Source of the DNA: Cochlodiniinecator piscidefendens
Lineage (GTDB): Bacteria > Pseudomonadota > Alphaproteobacteria > Rhodobacterales > Rhodobacteraceae
Length of the DNA: 64,000 bases
Assembly (NCBI RefSeq): GCF_011326755.1
Contig: NZ_JAAOIE010000003.1
Location: 472,219-536,218, forward strand
Reading direction: 5' to 3'
The notes under the pieces are model-generated. The model saw nothing but the letters and a program-made list of their open reading frames with translations. It was not told the origin of the DNA and ran no database searches. The position numbers and the translations under genes are program-made. Shown in pieces: positions 1 to 8,565 of the stretch (positions within the stretch are counted from its first letter, which is position 1; the number at the start of each line of letters is the position of its first letter).

Positions 1-1
1 T

Positions 2-676
2 GCACTTGAATTTCTATCTTCCGCCAGCATTTGTGCCATGCATCTTAGCCGCTTCGCTGAAGAATTGGTGATTTGGTCCTCGGCTCAATTTCGGTTTGTC
101 GTGTTGTCTGATCGGTTTTCTACCGGATCATCCATCATGCCACAGAAGAAAAACCCAGATGCAGCTGAATTGATCCGTGCCAAAATTGGTCGAATTATGG
201 GCGCTATGGTGGGTTTGTTCACGGTGATGAAGGGGCTTCCTCTAACCTATTCCAAGGACATGCAAGAAGACAAAGAACAGGTGTTTGATGCGGCTGATAG
301 CCTGATGTTGGCGTTGGCAGCGATGACAGGCATGGTGTCTGACATGACGGCAAACCGCGAAAGCCTTGAGGTTGCTGCAGCCAGTGGATTTTCAACGGCG
401 ACGGATTTGGCTGATTGGCTGGTGCGCGCATTGAATATGCCGTTCCGCGATGCGCACCACGTGACTGGGTCTCTGGTCGCACTGGCGGAAAGCAAAGGTT
501 GCGATTTACCTGAATTGACGTTGGCTGACATGCAATCTGTTCACAGTGAAATCACTGCGGCTGTGTTTGATGTGTTGGGCGTGCATAATTCAGTTAACTC
601 ACGTCAAAGCTACGGTGGTACCGCACCTGATCAAGTGCGTGCCCAAGTCGCACGTTGGAAAGAGATACTGGCATGA
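2..676 (+). CDS. argH: Argininosuccinate lyase, C-terminal part
   Basis: Argininosuccinate lyase splits argininosuccinate into arginine and fumarate, the last step of arginine synthesis, in the cytoplasm. The frame is open from base 2, so the gene is cut by the window edge and lacks roughly its first half. The fumarase/aspartase superfamily signature [12 protein letters not shown] is present and carries the mobile catalytic loop; the tail [18 protein letters not shown] is typical of ArgH ends. The stop overlaps the start of the next small lipoprotein gene (ATGA), so the two are probably translationally coupled. Clear identification; only the N-terminus is unseen. Confidence 0.97.
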   Translation, partial: ALEFLSSASICAMHLSRFAEELVIWSSAQFRFVVLSDRFSTGSSIMPQKKNPDAAELIRAKIGRIMGAMVGLFTVMKGLPLTYSKDMQEDKEQVFDAADSLMLALAAMTGMVSDMTANRESLEVAAASGFSTATDLADWLVRALNMPFRDAHHVTGSLVALAESKGCDLPELTLADMQSVHSEITAAVFDVLGVHNSVNSRQSYGGTAPDQVRAQVARWKEILA

Positions 677-768
677 TCCGGGTTTTGCTGATCTGTAGTA
701 TCTTGGCCGTGGCAGGATGTGGTGTTGATGGAGCGCCGACGCGCCCAACAGATATTGCAGCTCAATGA
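673..768 (+). CDS. lptM: Tiny LptM/YifL-like lipoprotein
   Basis: This 31-residue lipoprotein is too short for most gene callers. It has a hydrophobic signal ([14 protein letters not shown]) and a lipobox ending in the cysteine of AVAGCG, followed by [10 protein letters not shown], the short proline-containing tail seen in LptM (YifL). In enterobacteria LptM helps assemble the LptD/E lipopolysaccharide translocon at the outer membrane. The ATG overlaps the argH stop, and the argH-lipoprotein-lysA order is common in alphaproteobacteria. The lipoprotein is clear; the LptM role is inferred from the short motif and synteny. Confidence 0.8.
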   Translation: MIRVLLICSILAVAGCGVDGAPTRPTDIAAQ

Positions 769-781
769 TGTATTTTTGGGA

Positions 782-835
782 CGCCCCCTTAGGGCGTTCC
801 CACCCGCCCACCCCACGCCCTAAGGGGGCGGGTGG
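782..835. repeat. Competing inverted repeats between lptM and DUF2834 gene
   Basis: A perfect 16-base inverted repeat (782-797 with 815-830) can form a long GC-rich stem. Each arm is also close to self-complementary (CGCCC and GGGCG). A second, mutually exclusive stem pairs CCACCCGCCC (800-809) with GGGCGGGTGG (826-835). No good U-run follows, only TATTT, so this is a poor intrinsic terminator. It may be an attenuator, an mRNA-stabilising structure or a REP-like element. Confidence 0.6.
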
Positions 836-879
836 TATTTACGGGACCGGTATGAAACTTTGGATCTAGGAGGTGTGAG

Positions 880-1206
880 ATGATGTTACGTGTTATTTAT
901 CTGGCGCTTGCCATGTTGGGTGCATGGTTTCCTCTAGGAGTCTTCTATGGGGTTCTTTCTACTGGAGTGAACCAAGAAAACCTTATAGCGGCGTGGTACC
1001 TATCCAATATGGGCGCGCAGAACCTCGCGTCAGGGGGAATTTTAGTGATGCCAATTGCTGCGTTGGCACTCTTGGTTTGGCTCATTTCCGAAACCTATGT
1101 CCGCAAAAACTGGGTGGCGCTTTGGGCGGTGCCTGCTACGGTATTGCTTGGCGTCAGCTGTGGGTTGCCGCTTTTTCTTTTTCTTCGAACAAGGCCTATA
1201 CACTGA
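880..1206 (+). CDS. DUF2834-type small membrane protein
   Basis: This 108-residue inner-membrane protein has about three hydrophobic segments: near residues 3-25, 50-68 and 80-101. The end, LLGVSCGLPLFLFLRTRP, resembles the DUF2834 family, whose function is unknown. AGGAGG at 868-873 precedes two adjacent ATGs (880 and 883); either could start. The stop overlaps the lysA start (TGATG), so it is very likely coupled to lysA in one operon. Confidence 0.8.
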   Translation: MMLRVIYLALAMLGAWFPLGVFYGVLSTGVNQENLIAAWYLSNMGAQNLASGGILVMPIAALALLVWLISETYVRKNWVALWAVPATVLLGVSCGLPLFLFLRTRPIH

Positions 1207-2471
1207 TGGACCATTTTCTGTATCGCGATGGAACGCTTTATGCTGAGGATGTTCGGATTTCCGACATTGCCGCACAGGTAGGAACACCGTTTTATTGCTA
1301 TTCGTCAGCGACGCTCACACGTCATTTTCGCCTGTTCGATGAGGCGTTGGACGGCACGGACCATTTGGTGTGCTACGCGATGAAGGCCAATTCAAACCAA
1401 GCCATCTTACGTCTCCTCGCTGAGCAAGGCGCAGGAATGGATGTGGTTTCTGGTGGTGAATATGCACGGGCTAAGGCCGCAGGCGTGCCTGGCGATCGGA
1501 TCGTATTTTCTGGTGTTGGGAAAACCGCGGATGAAATGCGCATGGCGCTTGAGGGTGGTATTCGCCAATTCAACGTCGAAAGTGAACCTGAGATGGTCGT
1601 GCTGAACGAGGTGGCATTGTCACTTGGCGTGACAGCGCCGATTACAGTGCGTGTGAACCCGGATGTTGACGCAAAGACCCACGCGAAGATCGCCACCGGA
1701 AAATCGGAAAACAAATTTGGCATTCCCATTTCCCGCGCCCGTGAAGTTTACGCGATGGCAGCCAGTTTGGCGGGGCTTGATGTGGTTGGGATCGATGTCC
1801 ATATCGGCAGCCAATTGACTGACCTTGAACCCTATCGCATGGCCTATGAAAAAGTCGCTGAGCTGACCAAGACTCTGCGCGAGGATGGGCACAATATCCG
1901 CAGGCTGGACTTGGGCGGCGGATTGGGTATCCCATATGAACGTTCCAACGAGGCGCCACCGTTGCCGATTGAGTACGGTCAAATGGTCAAAGAAACACTA
2001 GGTGATTTGGGCTGCGAGCTTGAGATCGAACCGGGACGTTTGATCGCAGGGAACGCCGGAATTTTGGTCAGCAAAGTTATCTATGTCAAAGAAGGCGAAG
2101 ATCGCAAATTTCTGATCATCGACAGCGCGATGAATGATTTGATCCGTCCCGCGATGTACGAAGCCCATCATGATATTGTGCCTGTGACTGAGGATGTTCC
2201 GGGCGAAGAGGGTGAAAAATACGATATTGTTGGCCCAGTCTGCGAATCCGGAGATACTTTTGCCAAAGGGCGCACACTTAAATCTTTGGCACCAGACGAT
2301 TTGGTCGCATTTAGATCGGCCGGGGCCTATGGGGCGGTCATGGCGTCCGAATACAATACGCGCCCTATGATCCCCGAAGTTTTGGTGCAAGGTGATCAAT
2401 TTGCGGTTATTCGGCAACGTCCGACCTATGAAGAGATGATCGAACGCGATATCATCCCTGCATGGCTCTGA
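1206..2471 (+). CDS. lysA: Diaminopimelate decarboxylase
   Basis: LysA decarboxylates meso-diaminopimelate to lysine using PLP, in the cytoplasm. The 421-residue protein has the usual length. The PLP lysine is Lys60 in CYAMKAN; HIGSQ, the glycine-rich DLGGGLGI phosphate-binding loop, EPGR and the active-site CESGDTF are all present. The open frame extends upstream to about 924, but that part overlaps the DUF2834 gene and has no homology signal, so the ATG at 1206, overlapping the previous stop, was chosen. It sits between DUF2834 and the TIGR02302-type gene. Confidence 0.97.
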   Translation: MDHFLYRDGTLYAEDVRISDIAAQVGTPFYCYSSATLTRHFRLFDEALDGTDHLVCYAMKANSNQAILRLLAEQGAGMDVVSGGEYARAKAAGVPGDRIVFSGVGKTADEMRMALEGGIRQFNVESEPEMVVLNEVALSLGVTAPITVRVNPDVDAKTHAKIATGKSENKFGIPISRAREVYAMAASLAGLDVVGIDVHIGSQLTDLEPYRMAYEKVAELTKTLREDGHNIRRLDLGGGLGIPYERSNEAPPLPIEYGQMVKETLGDLGCELEIEPGRLIAGNAGILVSKVIYVKEGEDRKFLIIDSAMNDLIRPAMYEAHHDIVPVTEDVPGEEGEKYDIVGPVCESGDTFAKGRTLKSLAPDDLVAFRSAGAYGAVMASEYNTRPMIPEVLVQGDQFAVIRQRPTYEEMIERDIIPAWL

Positions 2472-2495
2472 TCAAAGATCACAAATGATCGGGGG

Positions 2496-5087
2496 GTGGA
2501 TTTGAAAAAGCACCCCTCCGATCCCGCGCTATTAGTGCGCGACACGGCGCTTATGAAATTGCGTCTGCCTATTGCTATTACTCATATCGGGCTAATTGCC
2601 GAACGGATAACTCGTGCGTTTTGGCCGGTGTGGTCGATTGTGTTTGTTGGGCTTGCTGCCCTGATGTTCGGTGTGCAGGGGGCAATATCAGAGCAACTGT
2701 TCTGGTTCTTTTGCATTGTCTTTCTTGTCGCTTGTTCAACCGCTTTGCTTGTTGGGTCGCGTTTCTTCAATTGGCCTAGTCGCAAAGATGCTGAGGCGCG
2801 GCTTGATGCCAGTTTGGCGAGCCAGCCTATTTCGGCCCTCAATGATGTTGCGGCAACTGGTACAAATGATGCTGCATCTCAGGCGGTCTGGAATGCACAT
2901 GTTGCCCGCATGGCAAGAAAAGCCGCAGAGGCCAAAGCGGTTGAGCCGGATCTTCGTATTTCGAAACTCGATCCATATTCTTTACGATTTGTAGCGGCGA
3001 CTGCCTTTGCTATGGCATTGATGTTCGGGTCGGTTTCACGTCTGTCAGATGTCACGCATTCTGTGGCGGGAACTCACTCGCCCGTTGTGGCTGGCGGAAG
3101 TTGGGAAGCTTGGGTGGAGCCGCCAAGTTATACCGGACTGCCAAGCCTCTATTTGAACGATCTACCTGCTGGGGAAATTCGTGCTGCCGAAGGAAGTCTG
3201 CTGTCAATTCGTCTGTATGGCGAGGTGGGCGCACTCACGGTTGAACAACATGTAAGCCCTGATCATCCTGTCGAAAATTCAGAGGGTGAACAGAACTACA
3301 CGATAACGTCTGATGGGTATTTCGACATCGGTGGCACCCGTTATGATTTGGTGGTGTTGGATGATAATGGGCCAAGCGTTACGATTATTGATGTGCCAGA
3401 AGTTGCCGCATCAGGTGAAATGAGGCAGGGCTTTTCTGCTTCAGACGATTATGGGATAGTAGCTGGGCAAGCGGTGTTTGAGCTGGATTTGTCTGCGGTT
3501 GATCGGCGTTATGGTTTGGCGGTAGATCCTGATGTACGAGAACCTTTGGTTCTTGATCTTCCTCTTCCAATCTCCGGTGATCGGGCGGAGTTCGAGGAGG
3601 AATTGGTTGATAATCTATCGGATCATGCTTGGGCGGGACTGCCCGTTGTCATGCGCTTGCGCGTCGAAGATGCCTTGGGGCAAGTCAGCACAGACGCAGA
3701 GCAGGTGTTGCTTATGCCTGGTCGCCGGTTCTTTGATCCTTTGGCGCGCGCTGTGATCGAAATACGCCGCGATATTTTGTGGTCGCGTCGCAATGGTTCA
3801 ACTGCAGCGCAGCAGTTGCGGGCCGTTACACATCGCCCTGATGGGTTTATGCGCGACAGTTCGGCCTATCTTTTGTTGCGTGTTGCGATGCGACGGTTGG
3901 AAAGCGGTGTACAGATTGGGCTGCCAGCAGATGCGCAATCGGAAATCGCGGATGCGTTGTGGCAGATTGCATTGTTGCTTGAGGATGGTGATCTTTCGGA
4001 TGCTCTCGAACGTTTACGCCGTGCACAAGAGCGTTTGACGCAGGCTATTCGCGAAGGCGCAAGCGATGCTGAGGTTGCGGATTTGATGCAAGAGCTGCGC
4101 GAAGCTACTCAGGATTATCTGCGTCAATTGGCACAAGAGCAAGGCCAAGGGGGCGACCAGCAACAACAGGCACAGGGCGAACAACAGCAGCTTACGCAGC
4201 AAGACTTGCAAGACATGATGGACCGTATTCAGGAGCTGATGGAACAGGGACGCATGGCAGAAGCCCAAGAACTGTTACAGCAATTTCAGGAAATGATGGA
4301 AAATCTCGAAGTCACACAGAATGGTGAGGGCGGCGAGGGGCAGCAATCTCCAGGAGAACAAGCCATGGAAGATTTGTCAGATACACTAAGGGAACAACAA
4401 GGCTTATCTGACGAGGCTTTTCGCGACCTTCAAGAGCAATTTAATCCGGGCGCCCAAGCAGGTGAAAACGACGGCAACGTTGGTCGCAACGGCGGTCAAG
4501 GCGAAGGGCAGAGCCATGAAGGTGAGGGTGGTTCTGGCGAAGGCGGCGGAGAAGAGCAGGGGCAAGGTCAGGGAAGCGAGCAGGGTCAAAGTGAACAAAG
4601 CCTTGCACAACGTCAGCAAGCTTTGCGCGATGCACTCGAAAGCCAAGAACGTAATCTACCGGGGGCAGGCTCCCCTGAAGGGGACGCAGCCCGTGATGCA
4701 TTGGGACGCGCAGGCGAAGCAATGGATCGCGCAGAGGGTGCTTTGCGTGAGGGGAACCTTTCAGATGCGTTGAATAATCAGGCCGACGCCATGGAAAACC
4801 TACGCGAAGGCATGCGTCAACTCGGCGAAGCGGTTGCCAATGAGCGCAACTTACAACAAGGGCAGCAAGGTCAAACCGCAGGTGAAAGCGAAAATCAATC
4901 TCGCGATCCATTGGGGCGCACGCCTGGCGCTGGTGGACCAATGGGGACGGATGAAGGTCTTCTACAAGGTGAGGACGTCTATCGGCGTGCACGCGAACTG
5001 CTGGAAGAGCTACGTAATCGATCTTCTGACGAAGAACGCCCGACTGAAGAACTGGAATATTTAAAACGCCTTTTGGATCGCTTTTAA
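2496..5087 (+). CDS. TIGR02302-type large membrane protein
   Basis: This 863-residue protein of unknown role matches the alphaproteobacterial TIGR02302 (DUF4175-like) family by layout and position. Two close hydrophobic segments lie near residues 48-90, followed by a third near 165-182 and a long periplasmic-looking domain. Residues about 545-700 are low-complexity Gln/Gly/Glu-rich sequence with predicted coiled-coil or disordered character, before a conserved end with DPLGRTPG and RRARELLEELRNRSSDEERP. The gene starts 24 bases after lysA with GTG; an internal ATG at 2553 (MKLRLPIAITH) is an alternative and may fit the family start better. Envelope function is inferred only. Confidence 0.85.
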   Translation: MDLKKHPSDPALLVRDTALMKLRLPIAITHIGLIAERITRAFWPVWSIVFVGLAALMFGVQGAISEQLFWFFCIVFLVACSTALLVGSRFFNWPSRKDAEARLDASLASQPISALNDVAATGTNDAASQAVWNAHVARMARKAAEAKAVEPDLRISKLDPYSLRFVAATAFAMALMFGSVSRLSDVTHSVAGTHSPVVAGGSWEAWVEPPSYTGLPSLYLNDLPAGEIRAAEGSLLSIRLYGEVGALTVEQHVSPDHPVENSEGEQNYTITSDGYFDIGGTRYDLVVLDDNGPSVTIIDVPEVAASGEMRQGFSASDDYGIVAGQAVFELDLSAVDRRYGLAVDPDVREPLVLDLPLPISGDRAEFEEELVDNLSDHAWAGLPVVMRLRVEDALGQVSTDAEQVLLMPGRRFFDPLARAVIEIRRDILWSRRNGSTAAQQLRAVTHRPDGFMRDSSAYLLLRVAMRRLESGVQIGLPADAQSEIADALWQIALLLEDGDLSDALERLRRAQERLTQAIREGASDAEVADLMQELREATQDYLRQLAQEQGQGGDQQQQAQGEQQQLTQQDLQDMMDRIQELMEQGRMAEAQELLQQFQEMMENLEVTQNGEGGEGQQSPGEQAMEDLSDTLREQQGLSDEAFRDLQEQFNPGAQAGENDGNVGRNGGQGEGQSHEGEGGSGEGGGEEQGQGQGSEQGQSEQSLAQRQQALRDALESQERNLPGAGSPEGDAARDALGRAGEAMDRAEGALREGNLSDALNNQADAMENLREGMRQLGEAVANERNLQQGQQGQTAGESENQSRDPLGRTPGAGGPMGTDEGLLQGEDVYRRARELLEELRNRSSDEERPTEELEYLKRLLDRF

Positions 5088-5282
5088 GGTCCAAGCCAGT
5101 TCTCGGAAAGCGGGTTCAGCTTCCATAAATACACATTTTTTGGCACGTGATGTTTTGGTTTTGGGTAAATCGAGACGCAATATTTCTACGCGTTATGGTT
5201 TATCAATTTGCAGCTACGTAAACCGTTAGGTTTGCCACAAAGGATTGGTTACTCTAATCGTTAATCCTAAGTTGAAATTAAG

Positions 5283-6005
5283 GTGGCCAAAACATTGAAT
5301 ATATTGCACGCATTGCAGTTTTCTCAGCAATGTCTCAACGGAATAGGGCAACTAGGTTATGAAGTAGAAATTAGTACAGATTTTGAACTTGCTCAAAAAG
5401 AGATGAATAAATTGGGAAAGCACGAGTTTTCCCCCATGCTTATGGCTCAGGCGAATGATTTTACCTCGGCCAACTGTTTTTGGATGTTTTTGAAACGTGA
5501 TGGCCGGATTATTGGTGGGGCCTGCGCGAAGTATGACGATTTAGAACGCGAAACCGTTGCAAGCTATTGGGAACGTACCCTCAAGCGGCATTACCCTGTT
5601 CCGGGCGCGCAGACCGTATTTGTGCGGGCGGAATCCGCGGCATGTCAGCTGCGCGGACGGATGGTGTATATGGGGGATCTCTTTATTCAAAAGGAAGAGA
5701 GAGGGTCCCCGCATCTTATCCGGTATTACACCCATTTGTTGTTTGTGACAGTTCGCATGAAATGGCCGGATGTTGATTGGATCTACGTGTTTTTGCGATC
5801 ACAAGAGGTGTTTCGAGGACGGGTTGCCTTATACGGGTTTACCGATTGTGTTCCTGGAGTTTTGGCATGGGAGGATAGCATCAACTATCGTTCTGTTTCT
5901 GATCAATTGGCATCTATATCAGCTGAACGCCTGGCACATATTGTAACGCATTACGCAACCGAGCCGGGCGAACTAATGCGGTTTATTGTCGATGGCAAAG
6001 GTTGA
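5283..6005 (+). CDS. Hypothetical GNAT-like acyltransferase
   Basis: This 240-residue soluble protein is not recognised with certainty. The middle resembles a GNAT fold: RDGRIIGGACAKYDDL (strands 2-3), then MVYMGDLFIQKEERGSPHL, similar to strand 4 and the acyl-CoA binding turn, then a helix, and VALYGFTD like the late GNAT helix. The canonical R/Q-x-x-G-x-G/A loop is not clean, so activity is uncertain. The start is GTG with weak AAGG spacing. It converges on and overlaps the XRE regulator by 55 bases, which suggests a compact two-gene unit. Confidence 0.65.
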   Translation: MAKTLNILHALQFSQQCLNGIGQLGYEVEISTDFELAQKEMNKLGKHEFSPMLMAQANDFTSANCFWMFLKRDGRIIGGACAKYDDLERETVASYWERTLKRHYPVPGAQTVFVRAESAACQLRGRMVYMGDLFIQKEERGSPHLIRYYTHLLFVTVRMKWPDVDWIYVFLRSQEVFRGRVALYGFTDCVPGVLAWEDSINYRSVSDQLASISAERLAHIVTHYATEPGELMRFIVDGKG

Positions 6006-6721
6006 GAAAAGTTGAGGATAAGGTCATTTCCCAGCTGATCTTTGACTGGCTTCAATAAACGGAGATAGTTAACGTCGTAGTTGATATCGAATTCTGGCAA
6101 GTGCACGGTCATCGTGCATTCGCTGATCGAGAGGCGTTCTTGAAAAACTTGGCGATACTCTACAACAAGCTTCTGCCGCGTTTCTTCAGGTAACTCATCA
6201 ATAAAATCATTGAGACGTTCAATGCTATCCGTTTTTAATATTTTTGGGGTCAGCCCCTTGGAGCCGATACTGACAGGATCAATGCGCATTGCATCTTTTT
6301 CGGGAACTTGGTGCAGATCGATATAGGACCAAAATTGATCGGTCTCTCCGATAACCCCCCCGGTTGAAGCCAACCAAGTCAGAATATCTTCGATTGTCGG
6401 TTGTCCCGTGCGTAGTCTTCGATTGGCAAGAAGAACAATCTGATCGGCAACTTCGGCGGCTTTGCGTTCTGCGAAGTTGTTTAGCTTAGGCGATAGTGAC
6501 ACAGTCATTTCTTTGTCAACGCCGGCAAGCTGATTAGGCGTAATGTTTAAGACGTCGCAAATTTTGACGACAGTTGCAAATCTCGGAGAGGCAGTGCCCT
6601 TCAGTATTGGATGTAGAAAGCCGTGAGACACGCCAACACGTTTGCAGATTTCTGCATTCGACAGGCCTGAAGCTTTTATAAAACGGGCGAGGCGTATGTG
6701 AAATGCACCGGGATCTTCCAT
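5951..6721 (-). CDS. XRE-family transcriptional regulator
   Basis: This 256-residue protein has an N-terminal lambda-repressor-type helix-turn-helix (residues about 8-62: LARFIKASGLSNAEICKRVG, then FLHPILKGTASPRFATVVKI), followed by an unrecognised C-terminal domain of about 190 residues that may sense a ligand or oligomerise. Its 3' end overlaps the convergent acyltransferase-like gene by 55 bases. Hairpins in the 5' region (6803-6868) could be operators for autoregulation. The DNA-binding assignment is firm; targets are unknown. Confidence 0.85.
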   Translation of the reverse strand: MEDPGAFHIRLARFIKASGLSNAEICKRVGVSHGFLHPILKGTASPRFATVVKICDVLNITPNQLAGVDKEMTVSLSPKLNNFAERKAAEVADQIVLLANRRLRTGQPTIEDILTWLASTGGVIGETDQFWSYIDLHQVPEKDAMRIDPVSIGSKGLTPKILKTDSIERLNDFIDELPEETRQKLVVEYRQVFQERLSISECTMTVHLPEFDINYDVNYLRLLKPVKDQLGNDLILNFSQPLPSTINRISSPGSVA

Positions 6722-6802
6722 CTTTGCGAGCCTCTAATTTACTTGATTTTATCAAATATAGTTGCAGAAAATAAATTGCAAGGAAAGGTTGCGGACGGAG
6801 TT

Positions 6803-6868
6803 CCTCAATCACCTTTAGTTGAGGTGAGCTGAAATAAAGCGCGCAGCGAGGGGACGCACTGCGCGCTT
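6803..6868. promoter_or_regulatory. Cluster of inverted repeats upstream of XRE gene
   Basis: Three dyads lie 80-150 bases upstream of the XRE start. CCTCAA (6803-6808) pairs with TTGAGG (6819-6824); the overlapping TCACCT (6809-6814) pairs with AGGTGA (6822-6827); and AAGCGCGCAG (6837-6846) pairs perfectly with CTGCGCGCTT (6859-6868). On the minus strand the last stem is followed by TATTT, so it could end Pit read-through; the first two look more like operator dyads. Confidence 0.4.
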
Positions 6869-6935
6869 ATATGGGGGGTATTTCGCAGCTGGGAGGGACA
6901 AGGTGCTGCGTAAATTTCCCGCCGTCCTAATAGAA

Positions 6936-6970
6936 ATGGGGTCCCTGAGAAAAATTTCCAGAGACCCCAT
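6936..6970 (-). terminator. Intrinsic terminator of pit gene
   Basis: ATGGGGTCCCTG (6936-6947) pairs with CAGAGACCCCAT (6959-6970) with one mismatch, 26 bases after the pit stop. The minus strand continues TTTCTATT and the plus strand runs into eight Ts, so it may work in both directions. Confidence 0.7.
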
Positions 6971-6995
6971 GCAGATTTTTTTACTGTGAGTAGTA

Positions 6996-8474
6996 TTAAA
7001 GAAGTGCGTTCAGCAAAAAGAACAGCACGCCAGAAATAGTTGCTGCAGCTGGTACGGTAATAACCCAAGCAGCGATGATGGTCATGAAGTGCGAACGGCG
7101 TACCAATTTACGGCGGCGACGCTCGGATTTCGCTATCACAGGAGCATCCGCAGCAGCGATATTGAGGCGCGCACGACGTTTGTTATTGTGCCATTCCCGG
7201 AAAAACCCGACCCCAAAAATACCGCCAACTGCAATGTGCGTAGAGCTGACAGGCAGGCCCAACCAACTCGCGACAATTACAGTGATTGCAGCTGAAAGGG
7301 CGACGCAATATGCGCGCATGGGGTTTAGTTTTGTGATTTGGCTACCAACCATGTTGATCAGTTTTGGGCCAAATAAGAACAAACCAAAGGAAATCCCCAG
7401 CGCTCCGATAACCATTACCCAAAATGGGATGGCCACTTTTGCTGCAAAATCTCCAAACTCTGAGGCGTGCACAATCGCGGCCAGTGGGCCAACAGCGTTG
7501 GCGACGTCGTTTGCGCCATGGGCGAACGACAGCAGCGCCGCAGAAATGATGAGAGGAAGTCCGAATAGGGTCTTTAGGGATTTGTTCCGGTTTTCTAGTC
7601 CCTCGGACTGTTTGCGGATGTAGGGCTTGCTCACGAAATAAGAAAGAACAGCAAAGCCAAAGCCAATCAATAAGGCCGATACAATGTCGATCCGTATGAT
7701 GCGTTTAAGGCCCTTTAGTGCAAGATATGCGGCAAAAGCACCGGCCATAATTGCGATCAGCACGGGGACCCAGCGACGTGCAGCCGCGATTTTATCCTCT
7801 TGATACATGATTTTTGTTTTGATCAAGGCCAGGAATGCGGCCGCGATCACACCACCCAACACTGGGGAGATAACCCAACTTGCGGCGATTTTGCTCATGG
7901 TGGCCCAATTCACGGCCGACAGTCCCGCTGCCGCAATGCCCGCGCCCATAACGCCACCTACAACCGAGTGAGTGGTCGATACCGGAGCACCAAGAACAGT
8001 TGCTAGATTAACCCAAAGAGCCGACGACATGAGTGCTGCCATCATCGCCCATATGAAAATACTCGGATCTGCGATGGTTTCTGGATCAATGATGCCTTTG
8101 GAAATTGTGCTAACAACGTCCCCACCTGCAAGTAATGCGCCAGCTGTTTCGAATATTGCAGCGATCAAAATCGCGCCACCCATGGTTAGGGCGTTGGCAC
8201 CAACAGCAGGGCCCATGTTATTGGCAACGTCATTGGCGCCAATGTTAAGGGCCATATAAGCGCCAATAGCAGCGGCTGCGACGACGACAAATGAAGTGGG
8301 CGTTTGCCCGAAGAATACTGCAGCAGCAATTCCGGCAAGGATAATAAATGCCAATGCAATTCCCGGCCCGATAAGAGGGCGAGACACATAAGCAGCGGCA
8401 GTTTCAATCTGTGAGATACGGTTTAGGTCTTTGTCCAGAGTATTCCACTGGCGGGTGTTTTTACCATCTGACAT
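6996..8474 (-). CDS. pit: Inorganic phosphate transporter, PiT family
   Basis: This low-affinity, cation-coupled inner-membrane phosphate carrier has 492 residues and about ten or more hydrophobic segments. The duplicated PiT signature is clear: NIGANDVANNMGPAVGANAL in the first half and SFAHGANDVANAVGPLAAI in the second; APVSTTHSVVGG and LPVSSTHIAVGG mark the inverted halves. The chosen ATG (MSDGKN) has GGAAAGAGG upstream; the open frame runs 23 codons further but without an RBS. It follows a Nudix gene and has a pho-box-like element in the gap, suggesting phosphate-dependent control. A terminator follows. Confidence 0.95.
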   Translation of the reverse strand: MSDGKNTRQWNTLDKDLNRISQIETAAAYVSRPLIGPGIALAFIILAGIAAAVFFGQTPTSFVVVAAAAIGAYMALNIGANDVANNMGPAVGANALTMGGAILIAAIFETAGALLAGGDVVSTISKGIIDPETIADPSIFIWAMMAALMSSALWVNLATVLGAPVSTTHSVVGGVMGAGIAAAGLSAVNWATMSKIAASWVISPVLGGVIAAAFLALIKTKIMYQEDKIAAARRWVPVLIAIMAGAFAAYLALKGLKRIIRIDIVSALLIGFGFAVLSYFVSKPYIRKQSEGLENRNKSLKTLFGLPLIISAALLSFAHGANDVANAVGPLAAIVHASEFGDFAAKVAIPFWVMVIGALGISFGLFLFGPKLINMVGSQITKLNPMRAYCVALSAAITVIVASWLGLPVSSTHIAVGGIFGVGFFREWHNNKRRARLNIAAADAPVIAKSERRRRKLVRRSHFMTIIAAWVITVPAAATISGVLFFLLNALL

Positions 8475-8536
8475 GACAGGCCTCTTTCCTAGGGTCATGC
8501 ATGCCCCTAGCGCTCGCGCCTGTTTGGCGCAAGAAC

Positions 8537-8565
8537 CTGTCATTAAAACTTCATAAAACTGTTAC
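8537..8565 (+). promoter_or_regulatory. Pho-box-like triple repeat upstream of pit
   Basis: Three 7-base units spaced 11 bases apart read CTGTCAT (8537-8543), ACTTCAT (8548-8554) and CTGTTAC (8559-8565) with A/T-rich 4-base spacers. This matches the PhoB consensus CTGTNAT-N4 repeat in units 1 and 3; unit 2 is weaker. The repeats read on the plus strand, opposite to pit, which starts 63 bases away. In Sinorhizobium meliloti the pit operon is repressed by PhoB, so a repressing role is plausible here but not shown. Confidence 0.5.

Noticed and set aside
924..1205. N-terminal extension of lysA to 924
   Set aside because: It overlaps the DUF2834 gene in another frame and does not look like LysA; the ATG at 1206 gives the family start.
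4441..5094. 217-residue minus-strand frame inside the TIGR02302-type gene
   Set aside because: It is antisense to a low-complexity Gln/Gly-rich coding region, which naturally leaves the opposite frame open.
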